This document shows, piece after piece, positions 1-8,248 of a DNA stretch of 64,000 bases; the stretch's first letter is position 1, and every line of letters begins with the position of its first letter. The translations under genes were made by a program, and so were the position numbers. Source of the DNA: Natronoarchaeum mannanilyticum. Its GTDB lineage: Archaea > Halobacteriota > Halobacteria > Halobacteriales > Natronoarchaeaceae. The stretch lies in NCBI RefSeq assembly GCF_039522665.1, contig NZ_BAAADV010000003.1:124001-188000 (forward strand), given 5' to 3'. The notes under the pieces were generated by a model. It was not told the origin of the DNA and did not search any database. It worked only from the letters and a program-made list of their open reading frames with translations.

Positions 1-118
1 GATGGCGACCGAGACGATGACGGCTGAGTGAGGGGCCTGTAGCGAAACAGGAAGGTCTGCGAGAGCGCGCTCGCCCGGATGACGAAAGGGTAAACGGGAG
101 GACGGACAATCCACCGGC
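1..118 (+). other. Window edge and mch upstream region
   Basis: The first bases could be the 3' end of a gene lying to the left: frame 1 reads an acidic tail DGDRDDDG and stops at 25-27, while a second frame stops at 29-31. Neither can be assigned. The rest leads into mch, with a weak TATA-like stretch (GGGTAAAC) near 88-95, about 27 nt before the mch ATG. Confidence 0.3.
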
Positions 119-1051
119 ATGGAGAGTCTCAACCGGATGGCGATCGAGCTGGTCGACGAGGCGCTGGACTTCGCCGAGGAGCTCGACATCGGCGCGCACG
201 AACTCGACAACGAGGCGACGGTGCTGGACTTCGGCGTCGAGTTCCCCGGCGGCGTCGAGGCCGGACTGCTGCTCGCGGAGATCCAGACCGCCGGGCTGGC
301 GACCGTCCAGACGCGGATGGACGAGGTCGCCGGCGCGCCGATCCCCCACGTCGAGCTGTCGACCGACCACCCCGCGCTGGCGCTGCTGTGCTCCCAGAAG
401 GCGGGCTGGGAGCTCAGCGCCGACGGATTCGAGGGACTGGGCAGCGGCCCGGCCCGCGCGCTGGTCGGCGAGGAAGAGGAGTTCGCCCGCGTGGGCTACC
501 ACGACGCGTTCGATCTCACGGTGCTGGCCCTCGAGAGCGACGAGTTACCCGACGAAGCCGTCGCCGAGCAGGTCGCGCGCATGGCCGACGTCGAGACCAG
601 CGGCGTGTTCCTGCCGACGTTCCCGACGGCGAGCGTCGTCGGGAGCGTGACGACGGCCGCGCGCGCCGCCGAACTCGCCGCGTTCCGACTCTCGGAGCTG
701 GGCTACGATCCGGTGGATCTCGCCGGCGCGACGGCGAGCGCACCGATGCCGCCGGTCGCGGGCGACGAGGAGACCGCGCTCGGCCGGACCAACGACGCGC
801 TGGCCTACGGCGGGCAGGTCCACCTCACGGTCGAATCGGAGTTCGACCGCTTCGACGAGGTCGTCTCGACGGCGACCGACGAGTACGGTCGGCCGTTCGC
901 GGACATCTTCGCGGAGGCCGACTGGGACTTCTACGACGTCGAAGAGAGCGTCTTCGCGCCCGCGCAGGTGACGGTCGACGTGCTCGGCGGCTCGACCGAG
1001 GTGTACGGCGCGACCGACGAGGAGCTGCTCGCCGAGAGCTTCGACCTCTAA
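119..1051 (+). CDS. mch: Methenyltetrahydromethanopterin cyclohydrolase
   Basis: A 310-residue protein of the usual Mch length. It interconverts the methenyl and N5-formyl forms of the pterin C1 carrier in the cytosol. The N-terminus (SLNRMAIELVDEAL), the segment around residues 165-180 (FLPTFPTASVVGSVTTAARA) and PPVAGDEETALGRTNDALAYG near 205-225 are characteristic of Mch. Halophilic archaea keep Mch without methanogenesis, so a role in C1 metabolism is likely. The next gene starts 2 nt after its stop, which suggests translational coupling. Confidence 0.95.
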   Translation: MESLNRMAIELVDEALDFAEELDIGAHELDNEATVLDFGVEFPGGVEAGLLLAEIQTAGLATVQTRMDEVAGAPIPHVELSTDHPALALLCSQKAGWELSADGFEGLGSGPARALVGEEEEFARVGYHDAFDLTVLALESDELPDEAVAEQVARMADVETSGVFLPTFPTASVVGSVTTAARAAELAAFRLSELGYDPVDLAGATASAPMPPVAGDEETALGRTNDALAYGGQVHLTVESEFDRFDEVVSTATDEYGRPFADIFAEADWDFYDVEESVFAPAQVTVDVLGGSTEVYGATDEELLAESFDL

Positions 1052-1052
1052 C

Positions 1053-1571
1053 GTGACGACGCAACAGTTCAAACCGGTTCCCGAACCGCCAGAATCGCTG
1101 GAGAGAGTTGAGGAAGCGCGGCGGGCCGTCCCCCTGGTGCCCGACCCCCAGGCGGACTGCTGTGCGCGCCTGCAGGACCGGATCGGGTCGGGTAGTCGGC
1201 AGGACGCCGAAGCACAAGGCGCGTCGAGCCCTGTCTCGCTAACTCGACAGGACGCCGAGACGTGGCTCACGTTCCTCCGCGCGCTCGAACTCGTCGAGCG
1301 CAAGCAGAGCGGCTACGCGCGAACCCGTCACGACATCGATCGGGACGAACTGGCGTCGGCGTTCCGCGAGCGCGTCGTCGGCGCCGACGCGGCGCTGGAC
1401 GCCGCAGCGGGACAGTCGGGGGACGCCGCCGTCGAAGCCGCCTTCGAGGCCGTCCGCGATAGCGTTCCGGAGTGGGAGCGGCGGCGCCACGACGACTGGG
1501 AGTCGGTGTGGCGCGATCGGACGGAGCGACTGCTGGAGTGGGGCGACCTCTTCGGCGTCGATACGTCGTAA
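1053..1571 (+). CDS. Hypothetical protein coupled to mch
   Basis: A 172-residue soluble, acidic protein with a GTG start directly after the mch TAA (1 nt between). It has no transmembrane segment and no catalytic motif I recognise. Residues about 65-100 (LTRQDAETWLTFLRALELVE then a charged turn) look helical and could form a winged-helix-like unit, but this is only an impression. The tight spacing suggests co-expression with mch. There is no reason to think it takes part in the cyclohydrolase reaction. Confidence 0.7.
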   Translation: MTTQQFKPVPEPPESLERVEEARRAVPLVPDPQADCCARLQDRIGSGSRQDAEAQGASSPVSLTRQDAETWLTFLRALELVERKQSGYARTRHDIDRDELASAFRERVVGADAALDAAAGQSGDAAVEAAFEAVRDSVPEWERRRHDDWESVWRDRTERLLEWGDLFGVDTS

Positions 1572-1638
1572 CTGGGAGCAATACGTCGTAGCCGGGGAGC
1601 ATCGACGACCGGAACGACGCGGCGCGTCGGGACCGAGC

Positions 1639-1664
1639 GACACCCACACACCACCGGTTCAAGT
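1639..1664 (+). repeat. ORB-like repeat, copy 1
   Basis: 26-bp repeat with core ACACACCACCGGTTCAAG. It is identical over 26 bp to 1816-1841 and, in the opposite orientation, to 3764-3789. It is probably a binding site for the adjacent Orc1/Cdc6 protein. Confidence 0.7.
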
Positions 1665-1815
1665 GCGAACCGAACGAGGGAGGGGGTCCATCGTGGGGGC
1701 GACGAATCGGTCCCCCAGCGAATTATTGATCCGAGAAGGGCGACGAGATCGAACTCCGCAGGAAACGAGAGGCCGGATACCGCGGTCGTCGAAGGTCCGA
1801 CTACACCGTATCGAG

Positions 1816-1841
1816 GACACCCACACACCACCGGTTCAAGT
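1816..1841 (+). repeat. ORB-like repeat, copy 2
   Basis: Exact second copy of the 26-bp repeat, in the same orientation as copy 1, 40 bp beyond the 3' end of the orc gene. Confidence 0.7.
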
Positions 1842-1880
1842 CCGCGGCGTCAGGACGGAAGGGAGGGTCCCGAGCACCCC

Positions 1881-3098
1881 TCACGACTGCGGCGCGCGCC
1901 GCTTCAGATCCGCCACGATGTCGTCGAAGTCGCCGACGTCTTCGAGCGCGTCGAGGGCGGCGGTCGTCGGAACCTCCAGCGCGTACTCGTAGTAGTTGCC
2001 GCGAGCGCCGGCGTTGCGCTCGTGGCGTTCGAGGACGCTCTGCATCGTCAGGTCGCCGAGGTGGTCGTGGACCGATCGCTTGGTGATCGGATCGACGGCG
2101 AGGTGATCGCAGTACCGGCGGTACCGCGGGTACAGGTCGCGCATCCGAACCGGCGTCTCGTCGCGGGTGGCGTGAGCGGTGACCGCTAGCAACACGAGGT
2201 GGCCGTGGACCGTCAGCTGGCGCATCCCCTCCTGAACGCGTTCGGTTTCGATGACGTTCCGAGCCGTGCGGACGTGGGACTCCGCGATCGCCTCGGCGTC
2301 GTCGTTGCTCGCGAGCTCGCCCGCCCGAAGCAGTAGCGTGATCGCCTGTCGAGCGCTCCCGGTGTCCTGGGCGGCGATCGCGGCACAGAGCGGGATGACG
2401 TCCTGGTCGAGCGCGTCGTCGCGGATCGCCAGCTCGGCGCGCGACCGGAGGATCTGGCGCAGCTCGCCGGCGTCGTACGGCGAGAAGTGTAGCTCCTCCT
2501 CGCAGAGCGTGTCCTTGACTTTCGGCGAGAGCTGATCCCGAAAGGCGAAGTTGTTCGAGATGCCGATGAGGCCGGGCTTGACGGATTCGAGGTAGCCGTT
2601 CGATCGAGCGCGCGGGAGTTCGTAGAGGATGTCGTCGTCGGTGCCGATGTTGTCGATCTCGTCGAGGACGATCAGCACCGTCCCGCCGATCGACTCCAGT
2701 TCGTCGTACAGCATGTCGAAGACGGTCGCTTCGGGATACCCCGTCGTGCTGATCTGGCGCCCCGGACCGCGCAGCTCGTTGACGAGGTGGACCGCGATCT
2801 GGTACGACGAGTTGAGCGTGTTGCAGTTGACGTGGACGATCGAGAGGTCGACGTCGTCGTACTGCCGGCAGTCGGCCGCAAGCTCCGAAAGCAGGTACTC
2901 GGTCGCCGCGGTCTTGCCGACGCCGGTCTTGCCGTAGAGGAAGATGTTGTTGGGTTGCCAGCCGTCGACGACCGGCTGCAGGGCGTCGGTGTACGCGTCG
3001 AGTTCCTCGTCGCGAGCCTCCAGCGATTCCGGTTCGTAGTCGTCGCGGAGCGCGTCCTTCTCCTCGAAGATCGACCGCCGACGAGTGAACCGGCCCAT
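1881..3098 (-). CDS. Orc1/Cdc6-family replication initiator
   Basis: A 405-residue AAA+ initiator. It shows Walker A GKTGVGKT (residues 56-63), Walker B VLIVLDEID (141-149), a sensor-1-like GISNN (179-183) and a sensor-2-like GSAR (247-250). The C-terminal third (about 300-395) is the winged-helix DNA-binding domain expected in this family. Archaeal Orc1/Cdc6 proteins bind origin recognition boxes next to their own genes and load the MCM helicase. Repeats on both sides of this gene fit that arrangement. A TATA-like TTTAAATA lies about 65 nt upstream of the ATG on the minus strand. Haloarchaea encode many Orc paralogues and I cannot say which one this is. Confidence 0.95.
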   Translation of the reverse strand: MGRFTRRRSIFEEKDALRDDYEPESLEARDEELDAYTDALQPVVDGWQPNNIFLYGKTGVGKTAATEYLLSELAADCRQYDDVDLSIVHVNCNTLNSSYQIAVHLVNELRGPGRQISTTGYPEATVFDMLYDELESIGGTVLIVLDEIDNIGTDDDILYELPRARSNGYLESVKPGLIGISNNFAFRDQLSPKVKDTLCEEELHFSPYDAGELRQILRSRAELAIRDDALDQDVIPLCAAIAAQDTGSARQAITLLLRAGELASNDDAEAIAESHVRTARNVIETERVQEGMRQLTVHGHLVLLAVTAHATRDETPVRMRDLYPRYRRYCDHLAVDPITKRSVHDHLGDLTMQSVLERHERNAGARGNYYEYALEVPTTAALDALEDVGDFDDIVADLKRRAPQS

Positions 3099-3129
3099 GC
3101 GTCTAGCAGTCAGCCATCATCTGATAAAG

Positions 3130-3141
3130 CCACCGGTTCAA
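3130..3141 (+). repeat. ORB-like half site
   Basis: CCACCGGTTCAA matches the core of the 26-bp repeat but lacks the CA-rich flank. It lies 32 bp upstream of the orc start. Confidence 0.45.
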
Positions 3142-3172
3142 CTGGTTCGAGTCTAGCAACTATATTTAAAAC

Positions 3173-3193
3173 AACACACACCACCGATTCGAA
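3173..3193 (+). repeat. ORB-like repeat, variant
   Basis: AACACACACCACCGATTCGAA is a diverged copy (GATTCGAA for GGTTCAAG) in the same orientation as copies 1 and 2. It adjoins the AT-rich patch. Confidence 0.6.
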
Positions 3194-3511
3194 TGCGCGG
3201 CTGGCCAGTCGCCGCAGAATTCGGTCCGGGCGATTCGGTGTGCGTCGAACCGAACGCCCCGCGAGAGGGGTCGTTCGCCCCGCCTCGAAGACCTATCGTC
3301 GCCGCGGTCCACGGGTCCGCGACGAGGGAGACTTGTGTCCGTTGCCTCCTCCCCGTTTTCAATACGTCGAATTGCTTCCGCCGGGAGACTGTCCTCTGGA
3401 CGCCGATCGGTATCGACCTGGGCCTGATCCAGTAGCTCTCCATCGGAATCGAGACGTGCTGTCAGTGACTCAGTGCGTTCCCCGAGGTTCCGTACACTCG
3501 GTCCGCCACGC

Positions 3512-3539
3512 ACTCGAATCGGTGGTGTGGGGGGAGTCC
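3512..3539 (-). repeat. ORB-like repeat, inverted variant with G tract
   Basis: ACTCGAATCGGTGGTGTGG followed by GGGGAGTCC: the diverged core in inverted orientation with a G-rich extension. A G tract next to the core is common in haloarchaeal ORBs. Confidence 0.6.
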
Positions 3540-3543
3540 CGCA

Positions 3544-3563
3544 CACTCGAACCGATGGTGCCC
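3544..3563 (-). repeat. ORB-like repeat, weak inverted variant
   Basis: CACTCGAACCGATGGTGCCC is a weaker inverted match immediately after the previous copy. Confidence 0.45.
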
Positions 3564-3579
3564 CTTGTGACTCCGCCGC

Positions 3580-3600
3580 ACTTGAATCGGTGGTGTGTGA
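3580..3600 (-). repeat. ORB-like repeat, inverted
   Basis: ACTTGAATCGGTGGTGTGTGA with one mismatch in the core relative to the exact copies, in inverted orientation. Confidence 0.6.
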
Positions 3601-3763
3601 GAGCAGATACAGCAGCGATCGACCACGTGAAAGACGTGGCAACCTAGACGGAACGAACGACGGAACAGCGAATCGGAACCGGCGAGATCGCGGGTCGTTC
3701 GACGGAATCGGAAGCGGAGGCCAGTGTGACGCCAGACCACCCACCCCAGCAAAACGCCGCTGG

Positions 3764-3790
3764 ACTTGAACCGGTGGTGTGTGGGTGTCC
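3764..3790 (-). repeat. ORB-like repeat, exact inverted copy
   Basis: The reverse complement of 3764-3789 is identical over 26 bp to 1639-1664 and 1816-1841. It is the distal boundary of the repeat array. Confidence 0.7.
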
Positions 3791-3879
3791 TCGATGGCGG
3801 CGAGACGGCCGAGCGAACGGTGACGTCGAGACGAAAAGTAGCCTCGAATCGAACGGCGGGAATCGTGTCCTGCCGGCCG

Positions 3880-4797
3880 TTACTTGTACTGCTGACAGAC
3901 GCGCCGGATACCTTCCTCGAAGTCGATCTGTGGCTCCCAGCCGGTCGCCTCTCGCATCTTCGAGGGGTCCGCGCAGGTATCGTGGACGTACACGTCCTCG
4001 GGGATCGGGTTCTCGACGTACTCGGGCTCGACGTCCGTTCCCAGCTCGTCGTTGAGCAGATCGACGACCGTGTTGAAATCGTAGGCCTCGCCGGTGCCGA
4101 GATTATACACGCCGTCCAGTTCGTGCTCGGCCGCCAGCACCAGCCCGCGCACGATGTCCGAGACGTGCGTGAAATCCCGCGTCTGCGCGCCGTCGCCGTA
4201 GATTTTGGGCGCCTCGCCGTTGGCGATGTCGTCGGCGAACTGCGCGATCACGTTCGCGTACTCGCCCTTGTGTTCTTCCGCGCCGCCGTAGCCCTGATAC
4301 ACCGAGAAAAACCGCATCCCCGCTGCCGTCAGGTCGTAGTGGTTCGAGAAATACTCCGCGTAGCTCTCCCGGGCCATCTTCGAGGCCTCGTACCCCGTGT
4401 TGACCGTCACGTCCATGTCCTCGGGCGAGGGCTCGGTCCGGCTGCCGTAGATCGACGACGTCGAGGCGTACACGACCGTCTCGCAGCCGTCGGCTTTGGC
4501 CTGCTCGACGACGTTGACGAACCCTTCGACGTTGACGCGCGCGCCCGTCGTCGGGTCGTCCTCGTGCATCGCGTACGACGACAGCGCCGCCAGGTGGAAC
4601 ACCACGTCCACGTCCGTCGGCAGGTTACCGTCGAGCACGCTCGCTTCGCGGTACTCGACGGCATCGTCGAGGTTTTCCGGGGTTCCCAGATAGCCGTCAT
4701 CGACCACCACCACGTCGTTCTCGGCGGCCAGCTCGTTCGCCAGGTTCGACCCGATGAAGCCAGCGCCGCCCGTCACCAGAATCCGCTTGCCTTGCAT
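3880..4797 (-). CDS. NAD-dependent sugar-nucleotide epimerase/dehydratase
   Basis: Extended short-chain dehydrogenase of 305 residues, resembling UDP-glucose 4-epimerase. The N-terminal Rossmann motif is VTGGAGFIGS (residues 8-17). The catalytic Ser lies in YASTSSIYG (110-118) and the YxxxK pair is Y136/K140. HLAALSS near 68-74 is also typical. The start is set at MQGKRIL rather than six codons upstream because the Rossmann strand begins at once. It probably supplies sugars for cell-surface glycosylation. The exact substrate cannot be told, and no other glycan gene is nearby. Confidence 0.85.
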   Translation of the reverse strand: MQGKRILVTGGAGFIGSNLANELAAENDVVVVDDGYLGTPENLDDAVEYREASVLDGNLPTDVDVVFHLAALSSYAMHEDDPTTGARVNVEGFVNVVEQAKADGCETVVYASTSSIYGSRTEPSPEDMDVTVNTGYEASKMARESYAEYFSNHYDLTAAGMRFFSVYQGYGGAEEHKGEYANVIAQFADDIANGEAPKIYGDGAQTRDFTHVSDIVRGLVLAAEHELDGVYNLGTGEAYDFNTVVDLLNDELGTDVEPEYVENPIPEDVYVHDTCADPSKMREATGWEPQIDFEEGIRRVCQQYK

Positions 4798-4894
4798 TGT
4801 TTGAGGAACCCCCACGGAACGTCAAAAGGTTACCTACACGAGAACGTCGAAGTGACAGCGAACAGGCGTCGTAGCGACCCCGGAACCCGAACGT

Positions 4895-5575
4895 TTACTC
4901 CGCGAAATCGACGCCTCCGATCTCGAAGCGCGCGCCACCTTCTCGGCTCTCTTCGACGGTGATCGTCCAGCCGTGGGCGTCTACGATCCGGCGGACGATC
5001 GCGAGGCCGAGGCCGCTCCGGTCGTCGTCGGTCGAGTAGCCCGACTCGAACGCCTGCTCCGGATCGGTCATCTCGAAGCCCTCACCGTCGTCAGCCACGT
5101 AGAACCCCCGCGTCCCGTTGCGCTCGACCAGGCCGACTCGAACTACCTCCTCGGCCGGCCCGTGCTCGACCGCGTTCTGGAACAGGTTCTCCAGTAGGAG
5201 TCGCAGTCCGCCGGGATCGGCCTCGATCCGGAGGTGCTCCTCTCGGAGCGACTCGTCGACGCGAAGCGATACCCCCAGTTCATCGACCGACAGCCACGCG
5301 CTCTCGGCGACCGACTCGATATCGGTCGGGCTCACGTCGTCGAACTGCCGACCGGTGCGGGCGAGCGTCACGACGTCCTCGACCAGCTGCTCGGAGTTGT
5401 CCAGAACGGCCACCGTCCGCTCGATGTGTTCGTCGTCGTCGTGCTGGCGCCGCGCCAGCTCCAGCGAGCTTCGCGCGGTCGTGAGCAAGTTCGACAGGTC
5501 GTGAGAGAGGACCTGCGCGACCTCCTCGAGAACCTCGTCTTCTTCGACATCCGTCCCAACCAGTTCGTTCCCCAT
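4895..5575 (-). CDS. Sensor-less histidine kinase
   Basis: A 226-residue HisKA plus HATPase_c protein with no sensor or membrane domain. The H-box is VLSHDLSNLLTTA near residue 25, the N-box LLENLFQNAVEHG, and the G-boxes DDGEGF and GLGLAIVRRIV. The start at MGNELVG is chosen because a TATA-like ATTATGTTAG lies about 27-35 nt upstream on the minus strand, fitting a leaderless transcript. Without a sensor domain it probably receives its signal from a partner protein. No response regulator lies beside it. Confidence 0.85.
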   Translation of the reverse strand: MGNELVGTDVEEDEVLEEVAQVLSHDLSNLLTTARSSLELARRQHDDDEHIERTVAVLDNSEQLVEDVVTLARTGRQFDDVSPTDIESVAESAWLSVDELGVSLRVDESLREEHLRIEADPGGLRLLLENLFQNAVEHGPAEEVVRVGLVERNGTRGFYVADDGEGFEMTDPEQAFESGYSTDDDRSGLGLAIVRRIVDAHGWTITVEESREGGARFEIGGVDFAE

Positions 5576-5792
5576 CCAATAGTTCGAACGTTCACTCCAA
5601 CTAACATAATGTCGACGAAGCCCCTGATTGTTGCCCCCACTTCGCATTCGATGTCCCGGCCAAGTAGCGTATTTCCGTCCGACATCCAATCCGAGCGGCG
5701 TATCCACGGATTAGCGGCCGGCTGCCGTGTATCCGCACATCACCAGACCGATGCGAACGACTCTTCACCGATCGAACTGATGCCCGAACCGT

Positions 5793-6347
5793 ATGTGGCC
5801 CTGGGGACACGCCGCCGTCGGGTATCTGCTGTACGCCGCGTCGGTTCGACGCCGCAGCGGCCTCCGCCCGGCCGGCGGACCGGTCGTCTGGCTCGCGATC
5901 GGCACGCAGGCACCGGATCTGGTCGACAAGCCGCTCGCGTGGACCGCGGGCGTGCTACCGACCGGTCGGTCGCTCGCCCACGCGCTCCCCATCGTCGTCC
6001 CGCTCCTTGCAGTGGGCTACCTGTTCGCCAGACGCCGCGGCCGCGACGAGTGGGCGTTCGCGTTCAGTCTCGGCTACCTCGCGCACGTCCTCGCGGACGC
6101 GCTGCCCTCGCTGGTCTGGGGCGACCCGGCGTACGCCCGGTTCCTGCTGTGGCCGCTCCTGACGCTGCCGCCCTACGACGAATCGAAGTCGTTCCTCGCG
6201 CATCTGACGAGCATCGAGCCGACGGGGTATCTCGCGGTCCAGTTCGCGCTGACCGCGATCGCCGCCGCAGTCTGGTGGCGCGACGGGCGGCCCGGGCTCG
6301 ACGTGCTCGCCGCGGCGTGGCGACGCCTCGGGCCGGCTGGTTCCTGA
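5793..6347 (+). CDS. DUF457/YdjM-like membrane protein
   Basis: A 184-residue membrane protein with about four hydrophobic segments. It begins with WPWGHAAVGYLLY, and histidines and aspartates recur at segment ends (TQAPDLVDKP, LAHALP, YLAHVLADALP). This pattern fits the YdjM/DUF457 family of predicted metal-dependent membrane hydrolases. The biochemical role is unknown. A short GC-rich tract with two identical hairpin repeats follows its stop. Confidence 0.7.
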   Translation: MWPWGHAAVGYLLYAASVRRRSGLRPAGGPVVWLAIGTQAPDLVDKPLAWTAGVLPTGRSLAHALPIVVPLLAVGYLFARRRGRDEWAFAFSLGYLAHVLADALPSLVWGDPAYARFLLWPLLTLPPYDESKSFLAHLTSIEPTGYLAVQFALTAIAAAVWWRDGRPGLDVLAAAWRRLGPAGS

Positions 6348-6380
6348 CGCCGTCGCCCGTCCGCTGCGTTCGACGGCCCC

Positions 6381-6405
6381 GCCGCGGCGTCCCGACGCCG
6401 CCGCG
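6381..6405. repeat. Palindromic hairpin repeat, copy 1
   Basis: 25-bp repeat containing the perfect inverted repeat GCGGCGTC-CC-GACGCCGC. An identical 25-bp copy lies at 6424-6448 and a 21-bp match at 50063-50083. It sits just after the 3' end of the DUF457-like gene and may act in termination or RNA stability. Confidence 0.7.
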
Positions 6406-6423
6406 CGTTCGGCTCGACGGTAG

Positions 6424-6448
6424 GCCGCGGCGTCCCGACGCCGCCGCG
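6424..6448. repeat. Palindromic hairpin repeat, copy 2
   Basis: Exact direct copy of 6381-6405, offset by 43 bp, ending about 20 bp before the TATA-like box of the next gene. Confidence 0.7.
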
Positions 6449-6465
6449 TCACGGGGTGACAAACT

Positions 6466-6474
6466 CTTTTATTA
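6466..6474 (+). promoter_or_regulatory. TATA-like box of the PhoU/RCK_C gene
   Basis: CTTTTATTA centred about 25 nt before the ATG at 6495. This supports a leaderless transcript and that start codon. Confidence 0.55.
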
Positions 6475-6494
6475 CGGGCGCGAAAGCTTCCCCT

Positions 6495-7703
6495 ATGGGT
6501 CCCTACGAGGGCGACGTCTCGTCGGAGTCGATCGACTACGAGCCGGTCAGCGTGAAGGACGTCCTCGTGGAGATGAAAGACACCTCCGAGCTGCTGATCG
6601 ATCTGTCGTACTCCGCGGTGCTCCACGGGAGCGAGGCTATCGCCCGCGAGGTGCTCACCTTGGAAGAGAAGATGGGGGTCCTCCAGATGCGCGCGCGGAT
6701 GAGCCTGATGATGGCCGCGCGCAACCCCTCCGACACCGAGCGACTGGCGCCGGTGCTGGGCGTCGTCGGCGGCGCCCAGAAGATCAGCGACGCCGCCGGC
6801 GACGTCGCCAAGATCGTCATCGAGGAGATGGGGCTGCCCGAGGCGATGCGGGCGGCGATCCCCGAGGCCGTCGAGATGCTGGTCCGGGGCACCGTCGCCC
6901 GCGACTCCGAGTTCGCCGGCCGCACGCTCGAAGACGTCAACCTCGAATCCCGAACGGGCGTCCGCGTCATCGCGATCCGACGGGGGCCGGAGTGGATTCT
7001 CAACCCCGGTCCCGAAACTATGGTCGAGTCCGCCGACGTCGTCATCCTGCGCGGCCCCGACCAGTCGATCGCGGACGTGTACGAGACGTACACCGGCGAG
7101 GCCTACGAACCGCCGGAGGTCGACGAGCCCGGCGTCGACGACCTGGACCGCGCGGTCGACTCGATCGTCCACATGAAGAACCTCAGCGAGCTCGCGGTCG
7201 ACCTGGCCTACAGCAGCATCCTCTTCGACAATGTCGAGCTCGCGGAGGAGGTCCGGAACCTCGAAGTGGAGGTCGACGCCCTCCAGTCCCGCTTCGAGGC
7301 GTGGACGCTCCGGGCCGCCGCCGACGCCGATGACCCCGTCGCGCTGCGCGGGCTGATCCGGCTCGGCATCGCGACCGAGGTGATCAGCGACGCCGCCCTG
7401 GAGATCAGCGAGGGCGTCCTCCGGGACATCGAGGTCCATCCCGTCGTCGAACTCGCGGTCAAGGAGAGCGACGAGATTATCTCCCGAGTGGAGATCGAAC
7501 CGGGGAGCCCGCTGGTCGGCACGGACGTCGTCGAGGGGATCCCCGACACCGAGGTGAGCATGAGCGTCATCGCGATCCGCCGACCCGACGAAGGCTGGCT
7601 GCTCGTCGCCGACGCCGAGACCGAGCTGGCCGCCGGCGACGTGCTGATCGCCAAGGGAACGCGCACGTCTGCCGAGACGTTCGAGAAGCTGGCGAGCGCC
7701 TGA
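6495..7703 (+). CDS. Duplicated PhoU / RCK_C (TrkA-C) regulatory protein
   Basis: A 402-residue soluble protein built as an internal duplication: PhoU-like helical unit (about 10-95), RCK_C unit (about 100-195), then a second PhoU-like unit (about 210-305) and a second RCK_C (about 310-400). The repeat is visible in MKDTSELLIDLSYSAVL versus MKNLSELAVDLAYSSIL and in VIAIRRGPEWIL versus VIAIRRPDEGWLL. RCK_C domains bind small ligands and gate ion transporters. The nearby MgtE-type genes on the opposite strand make a role in cation transport control plausible, though not shown. Confidence 0.85.
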   Translation: MGPYEGDVSSESIDYEPVSVKDVLVEMKDTSELLIDLSYSAVLHGSEAIAREVLTLEEKMGVLQMRARMSLMMAARNPSDTERLAPVLGVVGGAQKISDAAGDVAKIVIEEMGLPEAMRAAIPEAVEMLVRGTVARDSEFAGRTLEDVNLESRTGVRVIAIRRGPEWILNPGPETMVESADVVILRGPDQSIADVYETYTGEAYEPPEVDEPGVDDLDRAVDSIVHMKNLSELAVDLAYSSILFDNVELAEEVRNLEVEVDALQSRFEAWTLRAAADADDPVALRGLIRLGIATEVISDAALEISEGVLRDIEVHPVVELAVKESDEIISRVEIEPGSPLVGTDVVEGIPDTEVSMSVIAIRRPDEGWLLVADAETELAAGDVLIAKGTRTSAETFEKLASA

Positions 7704-7868
7704 ATTCTGCTACCGTTCTAGCCCCGACAGTAGATAGTGGCGCAGTTTCTTTATCCAGAAGTTTGCTCGAGACTGAATTAAGTGAGTCCATTAAGTGCAC
7801 GTTCGAACTGAACACAAGAACGTTTGTTGAATAACAGAAGAAGAACCAACCCTGCGCAGGCTCGCGCG
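7704..7868. other. AT-richer intergenic region
   Basis: A 165-bp stretch between convergent genes, clearly richer in A and T than its surroundings. I see no gene in it; it probably holds terminators for both neighbours. Confidence 0.4.
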
Positions 7869-8123
7869 CTATTCGTTGTCCTCGTCGACGGTGTACAGGT
7901 ATTTCATGAAGTACGCCAGCAGTATGAGCGCAGCACCAACCAGAGGAATATGGTGTATCGCATAGCCGTGTGTTTGGACGGCCAGCACCCAGAACAGGAC
8001 CATCAGGCTACCCATGAACCCGATGAGCCCCTGCGCAACGAGAACGCCCGTAACGATGCTATTCTCAAACCGCCCCGCGGGGAACTGTAATATGCGATTT
8101 GCACCGGCTTGATCTTCGGGCAT
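7869..8123 (-). CDS. Small two-helix membrane protein
   Basis: An 84-residue protein beginning MPEDQAGANR. It has two hydrophobic segments (about 23-49 and 58-75) and a charged C-terminus. The start is supported by a TATA-like GTTTAACAC about 27 nt upstream on the minus strand. I do not recognise the family. The gene and its flanks are AT-richer than the neighbourhood, which may mean later acquisition. It runs in the same direction as the two MgtE-type genes to its right but has its own promoter. Confidence 0.7.
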   Translation of the reverse strand: MPEDQAGANRILQFPAGRFENSIVTGVLVAQGLIGFMGSLMVLFWVLAVQTHGYAIHHIPLVGAALILLAYFMKYLYTVDEDNE

Positions 8124-8248
8124 AGTAATGGAAAATGGCCAAATAGTGTTAAACGTTACCGCACCACGCCGAAGCACTACATCCCATACTGAACAGGAAT
8201 TTCGAGAGAACTCTGAATAATAAACCGCAGTTCCGACTACTGCGAACG

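Larger units (their letters stand above)
1572..1880. other. Intergenic region downstream of orc with two ORB-like repeats
   Basis: A 309-bp stretch between the 3' ends of two convergent genes. It carries two exact copies of a 26-bp repeat (see separate entries) and no supported gene. Confidence 0.6.
3099..3879. other. Probable replication origin region (oriC-type)
   Basis: A 781-bp gene-free stretch upstream of the orc gene. It has ORB-like repeats in one orientation near the gene (3130-3141, 3173-3193) and in the opposite orientation farther away (3512-3539, 3544-3563, 3580-3600, 3764-3789). An AT-rich patch (CAACTATATTTAAAACAAC, about 3157-3176) could serve for duplex unwinding and overlaps the likely orc promoter. 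Initiator gene plus inverted ORBs plus an AT-rich patch is the known haloarchaeal origin layout. Activity is inferred. Confidence 0.7.

Noticed and set aside
3766-4962. A 398-codon plus-strand open frame over the epimerase gene
   Set aside because: Antisense to the epimerase, whose Rossmann and YxxxK motifs are intact; the frame also starts inside an ORB repeat.
5234-7333. A 699-codon plus-strand open frame crossing three genes
   Set aside because: It covers the antisense of the small histidine kinase and out-of-frame parts of the DUF457 and PhoU/RCK_C genes and has no domain signature.
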